Assembly (NCBI RefSeq): GCF_009363535.1
Contig: NZ_CP045369.1
Coordinates: forward strand, 3,111,001-3,175,000
DNA from: Microbulbifer sp. THAF38
Lineage (GTDB): Bacteria; Pseudomonadota; Gammaproteobacteria; Pseudomonadales; Cellvibrionaceae
Direction: 5' to 3'
Length of the DNA: 64,000 nucleotides
Below the pieces are notes generated by a model. The model was not told the origin of the DNA. It was given only the letters and a program-made list of their open reading frames with translations, and made no database searches. Shown here piece by piece: positions 44,827 to 51,827 of the stretch. Positions within the stretch are counted from its first letter, which is position 1. Every line of letters starts with the position of its first letter. The translations under genes were made by a program, and so were the position numbers.

Positions 44827-45120
44827 ATGCGATTTTTTCTCGCCTTTATTACCACTTTTTCACTTATCTCATATGCCTACGGAGAAGAAACTATAACAGG
44901 GGTATTAGAAGAGGAAGTTTCTGAGAACTTCAAGACCGGAAAGATCGATCATAGATTTTCTATCAAAGATGAAACTACCGGAATATATTATTTTGTAGAT
45001 GCGAAAGAAATAAAGAAGAAGGGCATGAAGTCCGGTGAGCGGGTAAGAATACGTGGAGAAAAGCAAGAGAACCGTCGGATTCAAATAAAGGAAACCCAGA
45101 AGATTCTTCGCGAAGAATAA
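44827..45120 (+). CDS. Small exported protein, OB-like, unknown
   Basis: 97 residues. A signal peptide (about 1-20, YAYG-EET) is followed by a compact beta-rich sequence: ITGVLEEEV, HRFSIKDETTGIYYFVDAKEI, KKKGMKSGERVRIRGEKQENRRIQIKETQKIL. The pattern G-V-L...F.V.D....Y.VDA..I....KSG..V.I.G resembles a small OB-fold, as in periplasmic BOF-type proteins, but the link is weak. GAGAGG precedes the ATG. It is 17 bp after the metalloprotease gene, so probably co-transcribed, perhaps as an accessory or inhibitor. Role unknown. Confidence 0.65.
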   Translation: MRFFLAFITTFSLISYAYGEETITGVLEEEVSENFKTGKIDHRFSIKDETTGIYYFVDAKEIKKKGMKSGERVRIRGEKQENRRIQIKETQKILREE

Positions 45121-45150
45121 ACCTGCATTAATCGGTCATCCTAAAACCTG

Positions 45151-45186
45151 CGCCAGGGCATCCACTTCATCCCATAAGCCCTGGCG
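45151..45186. terminator. Hairpin after the protease operon
   Basis: A perfect 9-bp stem CGCCAGGGC/GCCCTGGCG with an 18-nt loop, 30 bp past the stop at 45120. It belongs to the CGCCAG...CTGGCG hairpins found after several genes here. Confidence 0.45.
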
Positions 45187-45310
45187 ACGCAGAAACCTTC
45201 CAGATAGCCCAATGCAATAAGCCGCCCCGTTTTTGCTATTCTTTCACTGGTTACATTCAGGAATTTGCCAACCCTCTCATGTTGGCGATACATATACCAG
45301 GGAGTAGCGG

Positions 45311-45640
45311 ATGAAAACAGTTGTATCAATCGTTCTGGGTATCGCTCTATCACAATCACCATTTGCAAGTGCCGCTTGGACTCAAATGGCACGCATTGAT
45401 TACCTCAAAGTACATAGCCAAGGCGTAGATATTCAGTTAAAAGGATTTAAAAACGACAATGCTGAGGTGGTATGTCTCGACACTAGTACTTTTGTACTAG
45501 TCAGCGACGATTCACAAATCTATGACACTAAAGTCTCTTTCTTACTCTCTGCCTATATGTCCAAAACACCGGTGAATTTTAGTTATTACGGGTGCCATGA
45601 GGATAAGATACGGTTGAGTTCCGTTATGATCAAGGATTGA
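45311..45640 (+). CDS. Small exported two-cysteine protein, unknown
   Basis: 109 residues with a signal peptide (about 1-21, ending SPFASA-A). The ~88 mature residues are beta-like: IDYLKVHSQGVDIQLKGF, AEVVCLDTSTFVLVSDDS, KVSFLLSAYMSKTPVNFSYYGCHEDKIRLSSVMI. One cysteine follows the third strand and another the fifth, probably joined. The order C-x-F.V...LLSA.....V...GC...I.S resembles proteins sometimes grouped with the SubB-like (subtilase toxin B) OB-fold, which I can only suggest. GGAG precedes the ATG. It is convergent with the aerolysin-like gene and stands alone. Confidence 0.6.
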   Translation: MKTVVSIVLGIALSQSPFASAAWTQMARIDYLKVHSQGVDIQLKGFKNDNAEVVCLDTSTFVLVSDDSQIYDTKVSFLLSAYMSKTPVNFSYYGCHEDKIRLSSVMIKD

Positions 45641-45756
45641 CCTACTCCATAAGGTACAAGGGAAAGAATTAGGCATGTTCGGAGGATACAAGGAAGTATC
45701 CACTACACCATAGAAAAATTGAGGGAAGTTGAATCCATTCAAATTTTTATAGCAGA

Positions 45757-45777
45757 TCCGCTTAGAAGTTAAGCGGA
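45757..45777. terminator. Hairpin between convergent small gene and aerolysin-like gene
   Basis: An 8-bp stem TCCGCTTA/TAAGCGGA with a 5-nt loop. On the minus strand it is followed by CTGCTATAAAAATTT, 28 bp past the aerolysin-like stop. Confidence 0.5.
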
Positions 45778-45804
45778 CCTTAAACAATCAATCGTTAGCA
45801 ATTA

Positions 45805-47049
45805 TCAAGGAATTACAACCTCTTCGATTACCGCAGATTCAATCACTGGATCAGCGATGATGGTAACATTTTCCAACCCATAATATTCCACAACCCAGGA
45901 ATAACTTTCAAAAATTTCGTATCGACTGGGGTAAGCATTACCCACAACGTCCCAGCGCTTACGGGATTTAGAGAAGCTGGAGCCTTTGATAACACCAGTC
46001 AACCTGAATTCATCACCGTTATGAGGGTTGGTTACGGTGCTGGTATAAGGGATTTCAACTTCGCTATTTTCCACCATCATACGTGCCACCAATAGGCTAT
46101 AGGCAGGCACATTTGCAGGCATAGCTTCTTTAACTGTCCTCTGGTTACTAACCGTCGAAGTTTCTCCAACCGTAGTTGAGGCTGAAAAAGTTTCAGAAAA
46201 ACTGAAAGTGATTGACCCGCTATTTTCAACGGTACCGGGCACTCCAACCTTGTAACCCTCAGTCAAGCTCACGCCGGCAGTCACCGAGATGCCGAGTGTA
46301 TTAGTCCAGGTATCAGTTTCGCTCTTGCCATCGGTATACCAGACCTCGGTGCTATCACTCTGAGTCACATCAGAAATGTTTTCCAGTAGCCTTTCGCCAA
46401 AGAACGTTTTAGTGTTCTCAGGAGTCTCCACGATTTGATCCCAATGAATTTCCACTCCACTCTCAATCAAATCAAAGCGGTCGGCCACGCAGGGATAAAT
46501 ACTCCAAATTTTACTGTCACCCGCGGTACCAGCAAAACCCACCACTGAACGAGTATCAATGCTTAGATGATACTCCTGCCACTTATGCCAGCCATTATTA
46601 CTGCCAAAGGTTATTTCCCTGGTAGCGTTATTGGACATATCTTTCAAGTAAACACGGATACGGGAAATGTTACCATCACGCTTCTTATAAAAGCGCCAGC
46701 CTTGGATATATTCCATATCACCAAGGAGTTTTCGGAATCCTGAACCCGTAGTTTTCCCTACTTCATCATCATCGGCATATAGGTATTCGAGCTTGAGGCC
46801 CTTAATACGTTCGTCTCCACTATAGGTAGTAATAGCAGCTATTTTATCCCCTGGTACACGCTTGGAGGAGTAGCTATCGCACATATCAAAATCACTGCCA
46901 TTACCACTCTTACCATATGAAAATATATCATCGTATCTTAAGGTACCGCCGTTATCCGCGGTATTAAAATAAAGGTCCAATATATTGGTTGTTGCCGCAG
47001 CTGGGCCGGCAAGTACAAGCGTGATCATCATCGTAAGAATATACTTCAT
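45805..47049 (-). CDS. Aerolysin-like (ETX/MTX2-type) pore-forming protein
   Basis: 414 residues from the ATG at 47049 (AGGGTGG upstream; a GTG nine bases earlier is less likely). A signal peptide (about 1-20, GPAAA-TT) marks secretion. The N-terminal ~200 residues are a beta-rich, jacalin-like segment (IAAITTYSGDERIKGLKLEYLY). After ~230 comes the aerolysin module: TWTNTLGISVTAGVSLTEGYKVG, VENSGSITFSFSETFSASTTVGE (amphipathic, Ser/Thr-rich alternating residues of the membrane hairpin), then VKEAMPANVPAYSLLVARMMVENSEVEIPYTSTV, the strand pair seen in aerolysin/ETX proteins. No dedicated secretion genes are adjacent. Target cells unknown. Confidence 0.78.
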   Translation of the reverse strand: MKYILTMMITLVLAGPAAATTNILDLYFNTADNGGTLRYDDIFSYGKSGNGSDFDMCDSYSSKRVPGDKIAAITTYSGDERIKGLKLEYLYADDDEVGKTTGSGFRKLLGDMEYIQGWRFYKKRDGNISRIRVYLKDMSNNATREITFGSNNGWHKWQEYHLSIDTRSVVGFAGTAGDSKIWSIYPCVADRFDLIESGVEIHWDQIVETPENTKTFFGERLLENISDVTQSDSTEVWYTDGKSETDTWTNTLGISVTAGVSLTEGYKVGVPGTVENSGSITFSFSETFSASTTVGETSTVSNQRTVKEAMPANVPAYSLLVARMMVENSEVEIPYTSTVTNPHNGDEFRLTGVIKGSSFSKSRKRWDVVGNAYPSRYEIFESYSWVVEYYGLENVTIIADPVIESAVIEEVVIP

Positions 47050-47237
47050 GGTATCCACCCTTTTTTGCGTTATTAATCTATCATTCTTTGTTGCCTCAAT
47101 ACCTCAATCAAAAAAGTTATTTTCCCTTTGCTCACCTCCTATGATTACCTAATGGAACTCCATCCTGTGTGAGATTCTGTCATGACCTATCTATATCTTT
47201 TAATAGCTTGGCTTATAACCTTTGAAAAACTCAACAA

Positions 47238-48824
47238 TCACCAGAAGCTTCCCACTACCAAAGCTGTAGCGATCAAAAGCAACACTGAAAGCACGCGGTA
47301 GTTACGCCATAGGGGCTCATTGCGCAGTGTTTCAGTCTCCGCATCAAAGTCTTTGCGAGACCAAACAAATTCTTTTGCTTCTTCGCTGATCCTTTCCGGT
47401 GAAATCAAGCTGGAAACCACTAAAACCAAGGCACAAAAAACAAAGAGAATTGGCGCAATATAGAGAAAGTGAAGATCGGTCCAGTCCAGCACTTCATTCG
47501 CTAAAAAGAGACCTGCACCGCCAGAAGTACCCAGAGCCAAGGTTGTAATAGCGCCCTTGGAAGTCGCACCAGGCCAAAAGAAACCAATCAAGAAGAGAGC
47601 CAAAACTGGGGGAACTGCATAAGAAAGTACTTTTTGCAGGTACTGAAATAAAGAACCAAAATTTTCTATCTGCGGTGCCCACAGCACAGCCAAGACCATA
47701 AAGATAAAGGTAACCAACTGCCCCACTCGCATCAGTTGGTGTTGATTCAATGAAGGGAAACGCTCCCGCACAAAATCCATGGTTACCAGAGTGGATGCGG
47801 AGTTAAGCGTAGAGTCAATCTGAGACATAAGCGCTGCAACAAAGCCAGCTAAAACCAATCCAAGAATGCCCACAGGTAACAGCTCAAACAACAAGGTGGG
47901 ATACACCATGTCAGCTCGCTCCAGCTCTGGGAACAAAACAATAGCCATGGTACCGGGCAAGACCATAATAAAAAGGACTGGCAGTTTCAGAAGACCGGCA
48001 AACAGCGCCCCCCAGCGTCCATGATTAATATCCTTGGCACTCAACACCCGCTGCACCATAAATTGATTAGTGCACCAGAAGTAGAAACCCAGTAGGGCCA
48101 CTCCAGTGACCAACCCCAGCCAAGGTACACTGGCATCCCCAATTGGGCGTATCAGACTCAGTTGATGGGCGGAAACCTGGGAAACTACATTCTCCCAGCC
48201 ACCGGCGCGGTCCAAAGCAAAAATACTGATTAAAATTGAACCGACAATCAGCAACAGCGCCTGGATAGTATCGGTGTAAATTACTGCGGCCAAGCCGCCG
48301 GCAATCGTGTAAATACCAGCAATTACTGCCAGTATCGAAATGGTCACTGACATCGGCATTTCTGGAAAAATCAGCTTCATTACCAACCCACCGGCATAGA
48401 GACTACCGGCGGTATCCACCACGATATTCAGAAAAATGGTCAAACCGGAAAAGTAAGTTCTAGCCGTGCGATTAAAACGCCGCTCCAACATCTCAGGCAT
48501 GGTATAGATGCGGGAGCGAAGAATTGTAGGAAGATAAAAAATAGCGAAAAACACCAGGATGACCGCTGCCATCCATTCATAGTTGAAGACCGCAATGCCC
48601 GTGCTGTAGGCATCACCTGCCAAACCAATCAGGGTGGTGCTGGATATATTGGAAGCAAATAGGGAAAGGCCTATCAAGGGCCAAACCATTTTACGTCCGG
48701 CGAGGAAATAATCCTCTGCGGTATCGTGTCGGCGGCTGAGGTAAAGCCCCAAACCGATGGTGAAAACGAAATATACGACCACAATGATCGCATCGATGGG
48801 GTGGAGACCAAAATCGACCGACAT
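47238..48824 (-). CDS. Sodium:solute symporter (SSS family), sugar type
   Basis: 528 residues from the ATG at 48824, with GAGGGAG immediately before; a longer start at 48881 has no such site and would include the operator side. About 13-14 helices. SSS signatures are FASNISSTTLIGLAGDAYSTGIAVFNYEW, YTIAGGLAAVIYTDTIQALLLIVG, and FWCTNQFMVQRVLSAKDINHGRWGALFAGLLKLP, and the Na+-site region FVAALMSQIDSTLNSASTLVT. It resembles SglT-like Na+/sugar symporters. It is divergent from the ROK regulator and has an operator-like site 61 bp upstream, so it imports the locus saccharide across the inner membrane. Confidence 0.9.
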   Translation of the reverse strand: MSVDFGLHPIDAIIVVVYFVFTIGLGLYLSRRHDTAEDYFLAGRKMVWPLIGLSLFASNISSTTLIGLAGDAYSTGIAVFNYEWMAAVILVFFAIFYLPTILRSRIYTMPEMLERRFNRTARTYFSGLTIFLNIVVDTAGSLYAGGLVMKLIFPEMPMSVTISILAVIAGIYTIAGGLAAVIYTDTIQALLLIVGSILISIFALDRAGGWENVVSQVSAHQLSLIRPIGDASVPWLGLVTGVALLGFYFWCTNQFMVQRVLSAKDINHGRWGALFAGLLKLPVLFIMVLPGTMAIVLFPELERADMVYPTLLFELLPVGILGLVLAGFVAALMSQIDSTLNSASTLVTMDFVRERFPSLNQHQLMRVGQLVTFIFMVLAVLWAPQIENFGSLFQYLQKVLSYAVPPVLALFLIGFFWPGATSKGAITTLALGTSGGAGLFLANEVLDWTDLHFLYIAPILFVFCALVLVVSSLISPERISEEAKEFVWSRKDFDAETETLRNEPLWRNYRVLSVLLLIATALVVGSFW

Positions 48825-48884
48825 AACTCCCTCGTTCACCGCAAGCAGCGTATTTTTAGAATGATTTGCTGAAACTTGCAAAAA

Positions 48885-48905
48885 ATTAAATCACAGTGGT
48901 TTAAT
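48885..48905. promoter_or_regulatory. Operator-like 21-bp near-palindrome, copy 1
   Basis: Left arm ATTAAATCAC, central A, right arm GTGGTTTAAT; the arms match at 9 of 10 positions. An identical 21-bp copy occurs at 51717-51737. It lies in the region shared by the divergent symporter and ROK genes. It is probably the ROK repressor site. Confidence 0.75.
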
Positions 48906-49089
48906 TAAGTAAAGTAGACTTGGGAAAACGTACAAATTACTTAAAAATCAACTAGTTAGACTTATTTCATATTGTTTCACTTTTATTGATAACGATAAGT
49001 AAAGGTTCTAAAATCCGATATGATCTATTTGTCACAACACCGCTAATGATCGACTTGCGGGTTGACGTTTTTACTAAAGGGGAGCTCGG

Positions 49090-50310
49090 ATGGGCAAAGG
49101 AAGTAACTCTAGTGGCTTGCGCCGTTACAACGAACGGGTGCTACTGACGGCCTTGCGCAAATCAGGGAGCGCCTCGAAATCCGACTTGGCCCGTCTCACC
49201 AACCTCACTCCCCAGGCCGTTACACGCATTGTGGATGAGCTGGAAAGCACCGGCATGGTTATGCGGGAGGGGCGCAGGCTCGGCGGCAAAGGTCAGCCCT
49301 CCATCATGTACACCATCAATCCTACCGGCGCCTACTCCATAGGCATTAAAGTTGGGCGGCGCAATGTTGAATTACTCTTAACAGATTTCGGCGGCAATGT
49401 TCTCAAGAAGATATGCCAGGAATTTGATTGCCCCGAACCCGATTTCCTACTTAAAAACATCGAGGCGGGCATCAAAAGCTTAAGTGCTGAACTAGCCAGG
49501 AAAGACCAATCCAAACTTGTTGGCATTGGCATCGCCATGCCCTGGTTTATCGGTGCCTGGACCAAAGAGCTGGAGATGAGCGAAGTCCTGGCGGAAAAAT
49601 GGCGAGAAATAAACTTCGCAGAAGAGGTCTCCAAAGTCACATATCTGCCTGTCTTTTTCGAGAATGACTGCTCGGCAGCAGCAGTCGCCGAGCTGCAGTT
49701 CGGCAAAGGAACTGAAGTTTCCGATTTTCTCTATATTTTTGTCGGCACTTTTATCGGCGGTGGCCTGGTACTCAATAGCAGTTTGGAAGCTGGCGTTCAT
49801 GGTAACTCCGGCAACCTGGCCACAATGCCAGTCCCCGCCTCCAAACTCAGCAGCACCCCAAAAGCCGAAGGGGCTTTCGAGATCCTACTTAATCGAGCCT
49901 CCCTATTTGGCCTGCGCAGACACCTGCGCACTAACAAAATCAATATCAACGACTCCTCCGATTTATTGTCAGTTATGGATGAAGCGCGCCCGCTGATACA
50001 GGAATGGTTGGATGACTGCGCAGATGCACTGGTATACGCCATTCTCTCTGCAGTCAGTGTGCTGGACCTTGAGGCCGTTATTATCGATGCGCATCTGCCG
50101 CGCTTCCTGCTAGAGGAACTGGTGGAAACAATCTCCAGGCGAATGCTGCAAGTTGCTCCACCCGGTGTTTTCAAACCTCAAATAATGAGCGGTAGGATCG
50201 GCATTGATGCCATCGCGATTGGTGGCGCTATCCTGCCCTTTTATTCCAATTTTGCACCAGACAAAACGGTGCTACTGAAGGGCGGCGTGCCTGAACGAGT
50301 CCCGGTTTAG
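49090..50310 (+). CDS. ROK-family transcriptional regulator
   Basis: 406 residues. An N-terminal winged helix-turn-helix (about 8-75: NERVLLTALRKSGSASKSDLARLTNLTPQAVTRIVDELESTGMV) is joined to a ROK sugar-kinase-like domain. The latter has GIGIAMPWFIG, FENDCSAAAVAELQFG, and YIFVGTFIGGGLVLNS, where the ATP/sugar site is degenerate (kinase DxGxT lost: LTDFGG). The zinc-binding HxC..C motif is also absent, so it binds sugar rather than phosphorylating it. Homologues (Mlc/XylR/NagC) repress uptake genes until inducer binds. It is divergent from the symporter and upstream of the glycosidase. Confidence 0.9.
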   Translation: MGKGSNSSGLRRYNERVLLTALRKSGSASKSDLARLTNLTPQAVTRIVDELESTGMVMREGRRLGGKGQPSIMYTINPTGAYSIGIKVGRRNVELLLTDFGGNVLKKICQEFDCPEPDFLLKNIEAGIKSLSAELARKDQSKLVGIGIAMPWFIGAWTKELEMSEVLAEKWREINFAEEVSKVTYLPVFFENDCSAAAVAELQFGKGTEVSDFLYIFVGTFIGGGLVLNSSLEAGVHGNSGNLATMPVPASKLSSTPKAEGAFEILLNRASLFGLRRHLRTNKININDSSDLLSVMDEARPLIQEWLDDCADALVYAILSAVSVLDLEAVIIDAHLPRFLLEELVETISRRMLQVAPPGVFKPQIMSGRIGIDAIAIGGAILPFYSNFAPDKTVLLKGGVPERVPV

Positions 50311-50406
50311 CCGGGCAACACGGCAGAAATTTTGCAGTCAGCCATTTGGATTTTAGGTCCGTATTGGTTCGTTTTTACATAATAAAAATAGTGAGGTGAT
50401 TCGCAA

Positions 50407-51387
50407 ATGGCATTCAACTTAGCAGACAAATGGGTTTGGGATTTTTGGTTCGCGGTCGATGGCAATCAATACCATATGTTTTATCTACAAGCGGATAAAT
50501 CCCTTGGTGATCCAGAGTTGCGCCATTGGAATGTCTCAATCGGCCACGCTATTTCCACAGATCTGATTCATTGGAGTCCAGTACAAGACGCCATAAAACC
50601 CTCCCCTTATCAGGAGGGTGATCCCAACGAGGCTGCAGATTCCTATACCACCTGGACCGGCTGTGTACACAAGGAAGACGACACCTGGTATATGTTTTAT
50701 ACAGGCACCAAACGTTCGGAAAAAGGGCTTATTCAGCGAGTCTGCCTGGCCACCTCCAAGGATCTTTTAAACTGGCAAAAACACCCGGAAAATCCGCTAG
50801 TAGAATTGGACCCCAGGTATTATGACGGCCTGAATCTGGATTACTGGCATGATGCCTCTTGGCGCGACCCCTGGATAATTAAAGATCCCAGTAAGCCTGT
50901 TTATCATATGTATGTCACCGCCCGCTGTAATCAAGGCAGTCCCGACGGGCGTGGCGCTGTGGGCTATGCCAGCTCCACCGATCTCATTCATTGGAAGGTT
51001 GGAGAACCTATACTGGCGCCGGGCTGGTATGGTGAAATGGAAGTCCCTCAAATTGAGAAAATCCATGGGCGCTACTATCTTTTCTGCTCGGTCTCCAGCA
51101 AATTCCACAGCCAAGCTCACCGTGACTCTATGAGTGGAACACCTCTTACCGGTACCAAATACTTTGTCTCCGACTCCCTAAATGGCCCCTATAAAGTTAT
51201 TGGCGATGGCTTCCTCGACGCTGACGAACAGGGCAGTCTGTATTCCGGCCGGGTGATACAGGGGCCAGACCAACACTGGTACCTGCTCGCTTTTAATCGC
51301 GACGATGCACAGGGCAATTTCATCGGCGGGGTATGTAACCCCAAAAAGATCGAATTCCTTGAGGACGGACAGTTAAAACTGGCATAA
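50407..51387 (+). CDS. Cytoplasmic GH32/GH68-like (clan GH-J) glycosidase
   Basis: 326 residues, no signal peptide, GAGGTG before the ATG. The five-bladed propeller motifs appear in order: WVWDFWFAVDGNQYHMFYLQA with the putative nucleophile Asp (about residue 12; WDFW resembles GH68 WDSW rather than GH32 WMNDPNG), TTWTGCVHKEDDTWYMFYTGT, WRDPWIIKD (RDP, transition-state stabiliser), and EMEVPQIEKIHGRYYLFCS with a probable acid/base Glu. It lacks the GH32 beta-sandwich C-terminal domain, hence the short length. Likely it hydrolyses an imported fructoside such as sucrose. It is 97 bp downstream of the ROK regulator gene. Confidence 0.82.
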   Translation: MAFNLADKWVWDFWFAVDGNQYHMFYLQADKSLGDPELRHWNVSIGHAISTDLIHWSPVQDAIKPSPYQEGDPNEAADSYTTWTGCVHKEDDTWYMFYTGTKRSEKGLIQRVCLATSKDLLNWQKHPENPLVELDPRYYDGLNLDYWHDASWRDPWIIKDPSKPVYHMYVTARCNQGSPDGRGAVGYASSTDLIHWKVGEPILAPGWYGEMEVPQIEKIHGRYYLFCSVSSKFHSQAHRDSMSGTPLTGTKYFVSDSLNGPYKVIGDGFLDADEQGSLYSGRVIQGPDQHWYLLAFNRDDAQGNFIGGVCNPKKIEFLEDGQLKLA

Positions 51388-51452
51388 CAGCCGTAAAGTT
51401 GTTCACAGTAATTCAGGAAGCATTGGCATGGAAACATTGATGTCGCCCCTAA

Positions 51453-51541
51453 AATATCTATTAGGGCCTGAAGACTCACTTTTGCGCTATGGGAATTACA
51501 CAAATGAGAATTTCCCATAGCTTCGCGATTTAATAGATATT
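51453..51541. other. Nested inverted-repeat RNA structure after the GH gene
   Basis: An outer 11-bp stem AATATCTATTA/TAATAGATATT (51453-51463 with 51531-51541) encloses an inner 10-bp stem GCTATGGGAA/TTCCCATAGC (51486-51495 with 51512-51521). The inner stem alone could stabilise or end the GH mRNA. The outer one is unusual for a terminator. Confidence 0.6.
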
Positions 51542-51716
51542 TGTCCCTCTAGAGTACAGATTCAGCTCTCTTCAATCCCGTCGACATCTACAAGCAAAGC
51601 TTACTTATAGACTCCCCTGACTCATCTCCCCTTCAGTGAAAATTAACTCTCACTGATTGATTTAGTTATTTTTCTTTCTTATAGAACCTTCTTTTACTCA
51701 CAATATTGTTGCCCAT

Positions 51717-51737
51717 ATTAAATCACAGTGGTTTAAT
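51717..51737. promoter_or_regulatory. Operator-like 21-bp near-palindrome, copy 2
   Basis: Identical in all 21 positions to 48885-48905, here 91 bp before the TonB receptor start, where a promoter is expected. This makes the receptor and symporter part of one regulon, with the ROK protein the likely binder. Confidence 0.75.
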
Positions 51738-51827
51738 AAATAAAAAATGGCCGTGCAGCCAAGTCTAACAAGCAGACAGTAGAGCCCAAGCCAATGGGCC
51801 GCCAGAGAAAACTAATAACCATAAGAG

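Noticed and set aside
45141..45392. An 83-codon minus-strand frame between two exported-protein genes
   Set aside because: It overlaps the start of the gene at 45311 and contains the CGCCAGGGC hairpin; no ribosome site or homology is seen.
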